DNA of 64,000 nt from an uncultured Acetatifactor sp. GTDB lineage: Bacteria; Bacillota; Clostridia; Lachnospirales; Lachnospiraceae. Below are positions 52,935 through 62,269 of this stretch, piece after piece (the first letter of the stretch is position 1; the number at the start of each line of letters is the position of its first letter). The stretch lies in NCBI GenBank assembly GCA_947588205.1, contig CANPYG010000001.1, positions 1 to 64,000 on the forward strand. Reading direction: 5' to 3'. The position numbers and the translations under genes are program-made. A model generated the notes under the pieces. That model had not been told where the DNA came from and made no database searches. It was given only the letters and a program-made list of their open reading frames with translations.

Positions 52935-55001
52935 TTAACGCATCCGTCCATCCACCTTCAGGCAGCGGACCGCATTGAGCACCGCAATGACCATCACGCC
53001 CACATCTGCAAAAATCGCCAGCCACATGCCGGCATAGCCCAGTGCCCCCAGGATCAGGCAGATTGCCTTGACCCCTAACGCGAAGACAATATTTTCATAG
53101 ACAATGCGGAGACATTTCCTGGAAATGCGCATGGCAAGGGCAATCTTGCGGGGATCATCGTCCATCAGGACGATATCAGCCGCCTCGATGGCCGCATCGG
53201 AACCAAGCGCTCCCATAGCGATTCCGACATCCGCCCTGGAAAGCACGGGGGCATCGTTGATACCGTCCCCCACAAAGGCGAGGACTTCCTTCCTGCCCTT
53301 GGCTGCAAGCAGCTGTTCCACCTGCTCCACCTTGTCGCCGGGCAAAAGCTCACTTCTCACCTCGTCCACATGAAGCTCACTGGCCACGGCCTGCGCGACA
53401 CGCCTGTTATCCCCGGTAAGCATAACCGTTTTCCTGATCCCGGCAGCCTTAAGCTCCCGGATGGCGGCGGGCGAATGCTCCTTTAACACGTCGGATATCA
53501 GAATATATCCTGTATAGACTCCGTCTATAGCCACATATACAATCGTTCCGGCCTTATCCGGCTCCGGGAAATCAAGGTTCATTTGCCTCATCAATTTCGC
53601 ATTCCCGACGGCAACCTCCCTGCTTTCCGTTCCCATATCTCCTGCGGTTTGGGTGTCTCCTGCAGCTTGGGCGCTTCCTGCCTTTCCATTGTCTGTATGG
53701 TCGGCAAAAGCTTCGCTCCTTACCCTGGCCCTTACGCCGTACCCGCTGATTTCTTCCACATCGCTCACCTGAGCGCCTTCCACTTCCTGCCCAATGTAAT
53801 CATTGGGCATCCCAATGGCTACATTGGACATCCCACAGGCTTTCCGAAGGCTCTTGCTGATAGGATGATCGGAATAGCTCTCGGCAAGGGCAGCATATTC
53901 CAGCAGAATATCCGATGCGGTTCTTGCTGCGCGGACGTCACCTGATGCTTCTTCCCGGGCGGCAGAGTCCGCCCACTTCTTATCCGGCACCACCTCCGTC
54001 ACTTCAAAAACGCCCTTGGTCAATGTGCCCGTTTTATCAAACACCACATATTTTGTCTTGGAAAGCATTTCCAGGTAATTAGAGCCCTTCACCAGAATAC
54101 CGTTGGCAGAAGCGCCCCCGATGCCGCCGAAAAAGCTCAACGGTATGGAAATGACCAGCGCACAGGGGCAGCTGATGACCAGGAAAGTGAGCGCCCTTGT
54201 CACCCAATCCGCCCAATTCGCAGGGTTCCCCGCAATCAGATTTAATATGGGCGGCAGAAGCGCCAGCGCCAATGCGCTATAGCAGACAGCAGGAGTATAA
54301 TAATGGGCGAAACGGGTGATAAAATTTTCCGCCTTTGCTTTCTTCATGCTGGAATTCTCCACCAGATCCAGAATCTTGGACACTGTGGATTCACCAAATT
54401 CCCTGGTGGTGCGGATCTTCAAAAGCCCTGACATATTCACGCAGCCACTGACCACCATATCCCCGGCTGCCACTTCCCTGGGAAGGCTTTCTCCCGTGAG
54501 GGCGCTGGTGTTCAGCACGGAGCTTCCTTCGCAAATCTCACCGTCGATGGGAATCTTCTCTCCCGGCTTCACCACAATGACGGTTCCGATTGCAACCTCA
54601 TCGGGATCCACCTGCTCTAAGGAACCGTCTTCCTTTTCAATATTGGCATAATCCGGGCGGATATCCATGAGGGCGCTGATGTTGCGGCGGCTCTTCCCAA
54701 CCGCCACGCTCTGAAAAAGCTCGCCGATCTGATAAAAAAGTATAACCGCCGCGCCCTCCTTATACTCTCCCAGAAGCATTGCGCCTACGGTGGCTACAGC
54801 CATCAGGAAATTCTCATCGAAAACTTCCCCATGAGCGACGCCCAGAACGGCTTTTTTCAAAATGTCATATCCTATGAGAAGATAAGGGATCAGATATAAT
54901 GCTGCCTTCATCCAGCCCTCTACGGGAACCAGAGAAATGACCACCAACAATACAAAGGACGCTATAATCCGATAAAGCACTTTTTTCTGTTTTTTTGTCA
55001 T
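52935..55001 (-). CDS. Heavy metal-translocating P1B-type ATPase (Zn/Cd-like)
   Basis: 'ISCPCALVISIP', 'VFDKTGTLTKG', 'SDHPISKSL', 'GDGINDAPVLSRADVGIAMG'; no N-terminal HMA. Confidence 0.93.
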   Translation of the reverse strand: MTKKQKKVLYRIIASFVLLVVISLVPVEGWMKAALYLIPYLLIGYDILKKAVLGVAHGEVFDENFLMAVATVGAMLLGEYKEGAAVILFYQIGELFQSVAVGKSRRNISALMDIRPDYANIEKEDGSLEQVDPDEVAIGTVIVVKPGEKIPIDGEICEGSSVLNTSALTGESLPREVAAGDMVVSGCVNMSGLLKIRTTREFGESTVSKILDLVENSSMKKAKAENFITRFAHYYTPAVCYSALALALLPPILNLIAGNPANWADWVTRALTFLVISCPCALVISIPLSFFGGIGGASANGILVKGSNYLEMLSKTKYVVFDKTGTLTKGVFEVTEVVPDKKWADSAAREEASGDVRAARTASDILLEYAALAESYSDHPISKSLRKACGMSNVAIGMPNDYIGQEVEGAQVSDVEEISGYGVRARVRSEAFADHTDNGKAGSAQAAGDTQTAGDMGTESREVAVGNAKLMRQMNLDFPEPDKAGTIVYVAIDGVYTGYILISDVLKEHSPAAIRELKAAGIRKTVMLTGDNRRVAQAVASELHVDEVRSELLPGDKVEQVEQLLAAKGRKEVLAFVGDGINDAPVLSRADVGIAMGALGSDAAIEAADIVLMDDDPRKIALAMRISRKCLRIVYENIVFALGVKAICLILGALGYAGMWLAIFADVGVMVIAVLNAVRCLKVDGRMR

Positions 55002-55037
55002 AAATACACACCCCGCAATCAAAATCATTACGCAGCC

Positions 55038-55259
55038 TTATAGATATACCTCGCAGTCGGACTCAACCTTCTTGCAGGCCTTCACCACATTCTGCATTAC
55101 GCTTTTCACATCAGCGCCCTCTGCAAACTCTACGTTCATCTTCTGCGTCATAAAGCTGACTGTGGCCGCTGCCACGCCTTCCACCTTCGCCGCAGCCTCT
55201 TCCATCTTCCTCGCACAGTTCGCACAGTCCACTTCGATCTTATAAGTTTTCTTCATCAA
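55038..55259 (-). CDS. Heavy-metal-associated (HMA) domain protein
   Basis: 'YKIEVDCANCARKMEEAAAKVEGVAAATVSFMTQKMNVEF' (CxxC). Confidence 0.92.
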   Translation of the reverse strand: MMKKTYKIEVDCANCARKMEEAAAKVEGVAAATVSFMTQKMNVEFAEGADVKSVMQNVVKACKKVESDCEVYL

Positions 55260-55334
55260 TCCATCCTCCTATTAATTCTCTTTCTTATTCCTTTGTTAAG
55301 TCAATCATTCATTCTTTGGCGCTTCAGGCTGACG

Positions 55335-55384
55335 TATGAATCATTGTTCATATGTTTATATTATCATAAATATGGGAAATGTCA
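55335..55384 (-). promoter_or_regulatory. Sigma-A promoter with candidate ArsR/SmtB-type operator
   Basis: Operator TATGAA-tcattg-TTCATA at 55335-55352 (TGAA-N6-TTCA); minus-strand TTGACA and TAATAT immediately upstream. Confidence 0.7.
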
Positions 55385-55528
55385 ATACGAATTTATATAT
55401 TTTGCGTTGAATCTTTTCGCCTTATGTTGTATGATCGGTTTAAGCGCGGAAGCAGAAAGGACGCATCGCCCGCAGCGGACGGTGCGTCTATGGAAAGCTT
55501 TTGGAGGGAAGGCTGCTTCCGCTTCCCG

Positions 55529-57118
55529 TCAAGCCCTGGGATACTGCCTAAGGTCGTCAATTCTCCCGGTCACCTGGTTGCTTCTGATATCAATGATGGG
55601 GCCGCCGGTTCCCTCAATATATTCCTTTGTGATGGTCACCCTGCCGATATTGTCGTCCTTGGGGATCTCATACATAATGTCCAGCATGAACTCTTCAATA
55701 ATGGAACGCAGCGCCCTGGCGCCCGTATCCCGCTCCATCGCCTTATCCGCAATGGCCTCCAGCGCATCATCGGTAAATTCCAGCTTCACCTCATCCAGCT
55801 CTAAAAGCTTTTGATACTGCTTCAGGATGGCATTCTTCGGCTCCTTCAGGATCTTCACCATCATCTCCTTCGTCAGCCCCTGCAGGGTGAAAATAATGGG
55901 AAGACGTCCTATGAACTCCGGAATCATGCCAAACTTGCGGATATCCTCCACCGTCACCCTGGACAGAATGTTTTTCTCCTTATCATACTTATCCTTAAGC
56001 TCAGCGCCAAAACCAATAGATGCTGTTTTGGTAAGCCTCTCCTTAATGATAGCCTCCAGATCAGGGAAGGCGCCGCCGCAGATAAAAAGAATATTCCTGG
56101 TATTCACAGTGGCCAAAGGTACCATGGCATTTTTGCTGTTCGCGCCCACCGGAACCTCTACCTCTGCTCCTTCAAGCAGCTTGAGCATTCCCTGTTGAAC
56201 GCTCTCTCCGCTCACATCCCGGGAAGTGGTATTCTTCTTCTTCGCGATCTTATCAATCTCATCGATAAAGATAATGCCCCGCTCAGCCTTCTCCACATCG
56301 TTGTCGGCAGCCGCCAGAAGCTTGGACACCACGCTCTCGATGTCGTCGCCGATATAACCGGCTTCCGTTAAGGAGGTGGCGTCCGCAATGGCAAGGGGCA
56401 CGTCCAAAAGCCTTGCGAGGGTCTTCACCAGGTAGGTCTTACCGCAGCCTGTAGGTCCTATCATCAGCATATTGGACTTCTCGATCTCGATCTCATCCAT
56501 GGTGTCTGTAGCGACTCTCTTATAATGATTATAAACGGCTACGGAAATGACCTTCTTGGCATGCTCCTGACCCACCACATAATCATCCAGGCTGGCCTTG
56601 ATCTTGTGGGGAGGCGGAATATTCTTAATGTCCAGGACAGGCATTCTGTCCTGGGCGGCTTCCTTCTCCTTTTTCTTCTTCAGCTTCTGCTTATTGGGAA
56701 TGCCCCCGTCTCCCCGCAGGTCAGCCAGGTTCACAAAGCTGATATTCGGGAAACCGCCTTTTTTAGCCATGTCCTCCATCTCCTTCTGGAGATTGGGATT
56801 GTTCAGCATTCCCTGGTAATCAAACTGGCTCACCGCTTCCATGGTCCTGTGCATACAGTCATTGCACACGCAGATATTATTGGGAAGCTTAAACATCTTT
56901 CCAGCCTTGCTCTCCGGTCTGCGGCAGACAAAGCAGACGTCCTCGTATTCGCTGTTATCGCTTTTCCCTGCATTTGCGGTGGTAGAGGCGTCTTTCTTTC
57001 CGGTATCCTTTTGTATCTCCCTGTCTGTGTCCTTACCTGTATCCTTTTTATCCCCTTTTTCCCCTTCTGTACCTTCCCCTACAGATTTTTCTTCGTTCTC
57101 ATCAAAATAATCTGACAT
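55529..57118 (-). CDS. clpX: ClpX-like AAA+ unfoldase with extended N-terminus
   Basis: Zinc finger 'CFVCRRPES..ICVCNDC', 'MIGPTGCGKTYLVKTLARLLDVPLAIADATSLTEAGYIGDDIE', 'GIIFIDEIDKIAKKKNTTSRDVSGESVQQGMLKLLEG'. Confidence 0.9.
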   Translation of the reverse strand: MSDYFDENEEKSVGEGTEGEKGDKKDTGKDTDREIQKDTGKKDASTTANAGKSDNSEYEDVCFVCRRPESKAGKMFKLPNNICVCNDCMHRTMEAVSQFDYQGMLNNPNLQKEMEDMAKKGGFPNISFVNLADLRGDGGIPNKQKLKKKKEKEAAQDRMPVLDIKNIPPPHKIKASLDDYVVGQEHAKKVISVAVYNHYKRVATDTMDEIEIEKSNMLMIGPTGCGKTYLVKTLARLLDVPLAIADATSLTEAGYIGDDIESVVSKLLAAADNDVEKAERGIIFIDEIDKIAKKKNTTSRDVSGESVQQGMLKLLEGAEVEVPVGANSKNAMVPLATVNTRNILFICGGAFPDLEAIIKERLTKTASIGFGAELKDKYDKEKNILSRVTVEDIRKFGMIPEFIGRLPIIFTLQGLTKEMMVKILKEPKNAILKQYQKLLELDEVKLEFTDDALEAIADKAMERDTGARALRSIIEEFMLDIMYEIPKDDNIGRVTITKEYIEGTGGPIIDIRSNQVTGRIDDLRQYPRA

Positions 57119-57243
57119 GTATTTATCTCTCCCGTTTTATATACATCTCATTTGGGAAAACCCTGCATTCATTCTAACACAAACCTTTCCATCTTTCCAC
57201 CATTGACATATAAATTTTTCATGAACCGCAGCAATAGCAGCGA

Positions 57244-58179
57244 TTACTGCCGTTCCCTCCCCGCCCAGTACTCCCTGTTATCCGTAAAGGCGAGGATCCA
57301 GCTGTGGGGCAGGAGCCGATAATGCTTCCCCAGCAGATAACCCGCATATTTGGAAAAGGTCTGGGCATATAGATGGGGGATTTTTTTCCACATACCGTTT
57401 TTCCTGAGATATGCGGTGGCCTGCAGGATCATTTTCATTCCCTCCGACTCAGAGGAAACGCCCGCAAATACTTCCGGATGCTCCGCCTGTGACACACCCA
57501 GGTCGAAATTGCGGTGAAACTGCTGCCTGTTCGTATAATTATGGGAATGGATTACGCAGGCCTCGGCGGTATATGCCACACAATAACCCGCCTTAATCGC
57601 TTCTGCGGCATATATCATATCCTCATTGAATATGGCACGATGCACAAAGCCCCCTAATTTTTCATAAATATCCCTCCGATAGGCGGCGCATACGTTGGAA
57701 CAGAAAAAGGTTTTGATCCCCAGCTCTTTCAGATCCTCCGCAGATTTCATCCGGGACTGGGGTGGGTAATTAAAGCTCCTCATATATTTCTCGATCTCTC
57801 CGCAATCCTCCGCCGGGAGCTGTCTTGCATAGGAAACCGCAGTCCGATCCTTCAGGGGGGCGGTCAAATATTCCAGCAGATTCTCATTGGCAGGCATGGC
57901 ATCCTGCGTCATCATCACAAAAATATCAGCCCTGGATCTCTCCACGGCCTTCCGTCTCGTTTCCCCATGATCAAATTCCCGTTTGGACAAATGATGCACA
58001 CTTACCATTTTATGCCGCTCCAAAAAGGAGGTTCCATATATCAGCTGCTGGAAATATTTTTCCTCCGTATTCATCAGGATAATATGCCCAGGCGGACAGG
58101 TCTGTCCCTCCAGGCTGTCGATCAAGGCAAAAAGCCTTTCATCCGGCTTATAAACGGGGATGATCACATCTATTTTCAT
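57244..58179 (-). CDS. Glycosyltransferase family 2 (rhamnosyltransferase-like)
   Basis: 'MKIDVIIPVYKPDERLFALIDSLEGQ', 'MMTQDAMPANENLLEYL'. Confidence 0.88.
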   Translation of the reverse strand: MKIDVIIPVYKPDERLFALIDSLEGQTCPPGHIILMNTEEKYFQQLIYGTSFLERHKMVSVHHLSKREFDHGETRRKAVERSRADIFVMMTQDAMPANENLLEYLTAPLKDRTAVSYARQLPAEDCGEIEKYMRSFNYPPQSRMKSAEDLKELGIKTFFCSNVCAAYRRDIYEKLGGFVHRAIFNEDMIYAAEAIKAGYCVAYTAEACVIHSHNYTNRQQFHRNFDLGVSQAEHPEVFAGVSSESEGMKMILQATAYLRKNGMWKKIPHLYAQTFSKYAGYLLGKHYRLLPHSWILAFTDNREYWAGRERQ

Positions 58180-58303
58180 TGTTTGCCACCTCTGTGCCCT
58201 TCAGGGCAAATATTACAAACGCCAAATCTTACGAACGCCATTTTTGTACAATCCCTAAACTGCATAAAAGGGAGCGGCTAAGGCTCCCTTTTCTTGTTGT
58301 TCG

Positions 58304-59503
58304 TTATTTCAATCTTCCTGCCGTATCCTTCTCTATCTGTGCGCTGTATTCCTTCACGGTGCTGGAAACTGTATAGTTCTTGTCTCCAAACAGGAACTCA
58401 TGCAGCCATACCACATTGGACTCCAGATCCAGGGGAATCACACAATCTCCCTTCTGCTTATCCATACCGGCATACCCAAGCTTGTCAGTCTGCGGGAATC
58501 CATCCTCCCCAACAATCTTATAATCCGCGATCTGTGCAAGATAAGGGGTAAGCTCTGCCACCGTCAGGGATGTCACCACATTTTTCATCGCCGCCTCAAA
58601 TACCTTTGTCAGGGTATCAAGGTCTGCCTGCTTCGCACGTTCCTCTATGGCCATTATCACTTCTCTCTGGCTTGCCGCCCGGCCCAGGTCGTAGCCCTTT
58701 CGGTCGTATCTGATTCGGCAATAGGCTGTTGCCTGAAGTCCGTTCAACTTCTGATAACCCGTAGAGGTTACCGGCACATAAGCGCCTTCCTTATCCGGAT
58801 CCTTTCCAAGGGACCTCAGAATGCTGATCTGATAATTGTCAATGTGCTTAATTTCCCCTTCATCCACATCCAGATATACGCCGCCAAGGCCATCCACAAT
58901 ATCTATCAGACCCTTATATCCGATTGCGACATAATCCGTTATATTCATATCGAGATTGGAATTCAACATCCGGACTGCCCGCTCAGCGCCGCCGCTGGCA
59001 TAAGCGGCATTACTTTTACGGTATGGATCATTCTCACTGGTCTTTTCAACGCCCGGATTCGTGTTCAAATAGGTATCGCGGTAAACGCTGACTATCCTGA
59101 TCTCGCCTGTATCCAGATTTATGCTGGCGATCATCGTACTGTCGCTGTGGCCGCCCTTGATCATCTCCGCATCGTTGTTGGCATCGATTCCAAACAGGGC
59201 AATATTCCAATAGCCCTTCATGACGCTTTCAGGCTCCTGCATTTCCTGCTGCACCTCAGTAGCGATCCCGAGCTGTTCCGGCTCAGTGGGAAGCGGTGCG
59301 ATACCGGGTCCCTCCCCGCCTCTGGAATACACAAGGAACAAAACGCCCAGCATAACGGCAAGAAGCACTATTTCCACCCCAAAAATAATAAACTTCCTTT
59401 TTCTCCTTTTTGCCGCCTTCTGCTGCTCCAGAGCCTTTTGTACGCCGTTAGAATTCGAGGCGTTTGAAGTATGAGTTTCATTTCCCTGATTTGAAGTAGC
59501 CAT
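58304..59503 (-). CDS. LCP (LytR-CpsA-Psr) family protein
   Basis: 'NIALFGIDANNDAEMIKGGHSDSTMIASINLDTGEIRIVSVYRDTYLNT', 'LQATAYCRIRYDRKGYDLGRAASQREVI'. Confidence 0.93.
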   Translation of the reverse strand: MATSNQGNETHTSNASNSNGVQKALEQQKAAKRRKRKFIIFGVEIVLLAVMLGVLFLVYSRGGEGPGIAPLPTEPEQLGIATEVQQEMQEPESVMKGYWNIALFGIDANNDAEMIKGGHSDSTMIASINLDTGEIRIVSVYRDTYLNTNPGVEKTSENDPYRKSNAAYASGGAERAVRMLNSNLDMNITDYVAIGYKGLIDIVDGLGGVYLDVDEGEIKHIDNYQISILRSLGKDPDKEGAYVPVTSTGYQKLNGLQATAYCRIRYDRKGYDLGRAASQREVIMAIEERAKQADLDTLTKVFEAAMKNVVTSLTVAELTPYLAQIADYKIVGEDGFPQTDKLGYAGMDKQKGDCVIPLDLESNVVWLHEFLFGDKNYTVSSTVKEYSAQIEKDTAGRLK

Positions 59504-59574
59504 GTTAAGTTCTCTCCCTTATTTGTAATATACCTGCATCAGACTCTTTTACCGCTTTCAGACAGGCAAAATCC

Positions 59575-60993
59575 TTAGTACGCATTTTTATTGATAAACC
59601 CTGTAAAAAAGGTCATCAGCATAATCTTAAAATCAAACCCCAGAGACCAGTTCTCAATATAATAAAGATCATAGTCGATCCTTTTGCGGATCGAGGTATC
59701 CCCCCGATATCCGCTGACCTGGGCCCAGCCCGTAAGACCCGGCCTGACCTGATGCTTTACCATATATCTCGGAATCTCTTCCTTGAACTTATCCACGAAC
59801 AGCGGGCGCTCCGGCCTCGGCCCCACAAGGCTCATTTCCCCCTTTAATACGTTGAATAACTGGGGAAGCTCATCCAGGCTCGTCCTCCGCAAGAACCTGC
59901 CAAAGGGAGTTACACGCCTGTCGCCCCTGATGGTCCATGCCCTTTTCTCCTCATTGGGGGACTGAAGCTCCATGGTCCGGAACTTATACATGTAAAACGG
60001 TTGATTATGAAGCCCTATCCGTTCCTGTTTAAAAATAACGGGTCCCGGGCTGGTAAGCTTGATCATCGCGGCAATGATAAGCATGAACGGGGCGGAAACC
60101 ACAAGCCCAATCAGTGCCCCTACGATATCCACCGCCCTCTTGACCAATACATTCCCTGTATTCGTAAGGGGTACCCTTCGAATATTGATGACCGGAAGGC
60201 CCATCAAATCCTCCGTATAAGGACGCGTAGGGATCACACTGTTATAATCCGGTATGAATTTGGTATGCACGCCCGCTTTTTCACAAAGGCCGACGATTTC
60301 CTCCAGCCTGTCATAATCCTTCAAAGAAAGCGTGATCGCAATTTCATCCATTTTATTTTCCGGAAGGATGTACTCCAGATTCCCGATGGCTCCCAGCACC
60401 TTCACGCCCTTATAAGACGCGCCGCGGGGTACATGCTCATCCAGAATGCCGCATACCACATAGCCCCATTCCGGATTATCCAGGATCCGGTCAATATATT
60501 CTTCCCCCGCTCTCGAATAGCCCACCAGAAGAATATACTTCAGATTATAACCCTTACTGCGCAGAGTCTGCAGACTTTTACGCAGGACGATACGGGAACA
60601 GCCTGTGATAAAAACATTCAGGCAGAAGAACAGCAATATCATCCCTCTGGAAATATTGATTTCCTTCAGGACAAGATAGAGGAACAAAATAAAAATTGTA
60701 ATGCCAATCGCGTTCGCCTGGATGATCTTGCCGATCTCATGACGTCTCCTCGATGTCCTTTTGGGAGTATAAATATTGCATTTATAATACAGCACCATGT
60801 AAAGGGGAATGATCGCAAGCAGCATCATAAAATAAGACCTGCCCGGAAGATCCCCTACCTCAGGGCCCGGTTTCGAAATATAGAACCTGATATAATAAGC
60901 CAGAGCATATGAGACCGCCGTGATGCAGGCATCCATCACCAAATGCAGTCTGTTGAATATCTTCTGATTATCCTTTATCATATTGCCACCCAA
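59575..60993 (-). CDS. Polyprenyl glycosylphosphotransferase (undecaprenyl-phosphate sugar phosphotransferase)
   Basis: 'PVIFKQERIGLHNQPFYMYKFRTM', 'RRTSLDELPQLFNVLKGEMSLVGPRPERP', 'RPGLTGWAQVSGYRG'. Confidence 0.94.
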   Translation of the reverse strand: MGGNMIKDNQKIFNRLHLVMDACITAVSYALAYYIRFYISKPGPEVGDLPGRSYFMMLLAIIPLYMVLYYKCNIYTPKRTSRRRHEIGKIIQANAIGITIFILFLYLVLKEINISRGMILLFFCLNVFITGCSRIVLRKSLQTLRSKGYNLKYILLVGYSRAGEEYIDRILDNPEWGYVVCGILDEHVPRGASYKGVKVLGAIGNLEYILPENKMDEIAITLSLKDYDRLEEIVGLCEKAGVHTKFIPDYNSVIPTRPYTEDLMGLPVINIRRVPLTNTGNVLVKRAVDIVGALIGLVVSAPFMLIIAAMIKLTSPGPVIFKQERIGLHNQPFYMYKFRTMELQSPNEEKRAWTIRGDRRVTPFGRFLRRTSLDELPQLFNVLKGEMSLVGPRPERPLFVDKFKEEIPRYMVKHQVRPGLTGWAQVSGYRGDTSIRKRIDYDLYYIENWSLGFDFKIMLMTFFTGFINKNAY

Positions 60994-61112
60994 CCATTAT
61001 ACTACAATTCTGCCCCATGAAAGAATTCGTTACTAAGGGTATTTTACAATAATCCTTTTTATCGGGCAACTTAATATTTTATGAAGCATTTTCTTAAAAT
61101 AGTTTAAAAATC

Positions 61113-61167
61113 TGTTCGATTTTTGTTCGATTTTTGTCCGGTCTTCGTCCGGTCTTCGTCCGGTCTT
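61113..61167. repeat. Five-unit 11-bp tandem repeat in two sequence types
   Basis: tgttcgatttt x2 followed by tgtccggtctt / cgtccggtctt / cgtccggtctt. Confidence 0.9.
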
Positions 61168-61210
61168 TCCTATTTTTTCCATCCGGTTAAAATGCTTCCT
61201 TAAGGGAATT

Positions 61211-62269
61211 TCATTTTTTTAAGAATAATCTGAAGAAATTAAGATAGAGTTGTCCCTGTATCGCGAAATAGTTTCCCAGATGCTTCCGGCAAAAACGCAC
61301 CCTTGATGCGCGGCCTTCCTTCGACACCATACGTTTTAAGCCTCCTAAAACTCCCTTCAGATATAGGATACCCATTTTTTTCGCTGCAAAGAAGCAGGTT
61401 TTGATAGCAAATCCTGCCAATAGAAAAGGAAGATTAAAAAGACATTGCAAAACCGGCATATTTTTCCCAATCACCAATACACTGTTGAAGGAAGCCAGTC
61501 TCGTTTTAAATTCATTATAACGGGAACCGGAAGCGGCGCTGCCTGCATGGAGCACCCTGGCTTTCGGTTCATACCAGTTTGTATAGCCGAAGATCCGCGC
61601 CCTGTACCCTATGTCAATATCTTCCAGGTATGCGAAATGTGCTTCGTCAAAATAACCGATTTCTTCCATAACGGATTTTCTGTAAATGGAGGCCCCGCCG
61701 CAGGCTGCAAAAACCTGCGCAGGCTTGTCATATGCGGAAGCAGGCTTCCCTTTTCCACGGGAATAAGCCCAGCCCAGGACGCAATAGCGGTCCCCGGCAC
61801 CGTCGATCCGATCGTGATCGTTCCAGTCAAGCATCATACTGCTCACCGCAAAAATTTTCCCGTCCTTCGAGATTGCCCGATACAACGCCGCCACAAAATC
61901 CGGCAATACCACGGTATCATTGTTCAATAAGAGCACAAACGGCGTCTGCGCCCTCCTGACCCCCACATTCACCGCATGGCAAAAACCAGTATTTTCAGGC
62001 AGGCAGATCAGCTCCGCCTGCGGGTACTTTTCCTGGACGAGCTTAACGCTTCCGTCCACAGAACCGTTGTCCACAACCAACACCCTGAACAGCTCCTGCT
62101 CCTCCAGCCGGTACAGACTGTCCAGACAGCCCCCAATATATTTTATCCCGTTATAATTGGGCACAACCACTGTAACTTCTGCCATTTTTCCTCGCATTCT
62201 GCCGCCGGTTAAGCGGCTATCACAACTTCCTGACCCATCCAGGATCCCAGCAGACCAAAAAGCCCGCAT
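61211..62269 (-). CDS. Glycosyltransferase family 2
   Basis: 'VTVVVPNYNGIKYIGGCLDSLYR', 'FVLLLNNDTVV', 'YFDEAHFAYLEDIDIGYRARIFGY'. Confidence 0.92.
   Translation of the reverse strand: MRAFWSAGILDGSGSCDSRLTGGRMRGKMAEVTVVVPNYNGIKYIGGCLDSLYRLEEQELFRVLVVDNGSVDGSVKLVQEKYPQAELICLPENTGFCHAVNVGVRRAQTPFVLLLNNDTVVLPDFVAALYRAISKDGKIFAVSSMMLDWNDHDRIDGAGDRYCVLGWAYSRGKGKPASAYDKPAQVFAACGGASIYRKSVMEEIGYFDEAHFAYLEDIDIGYRARIFGYTNWYEPKARVLHAGSAASGSRYNEFKTRLASFNSVLVIGKNMPVLQCLFNLPFLLAGFAIKTCFFAAKKMGILYLKGVLGGLKRMVSKEGRASRVRFCRKHLGNYFAIQGQLYLNFFRLFLKK

Noticed and set aside
53583-53945. Low-complexity insertion region within the P-type ATPase as a separate ORF on the plus strand
   Set aside because: The minus-strand ATPase frame is continuous with all P-type motifs; the insertion is a variable loop in the N domain.
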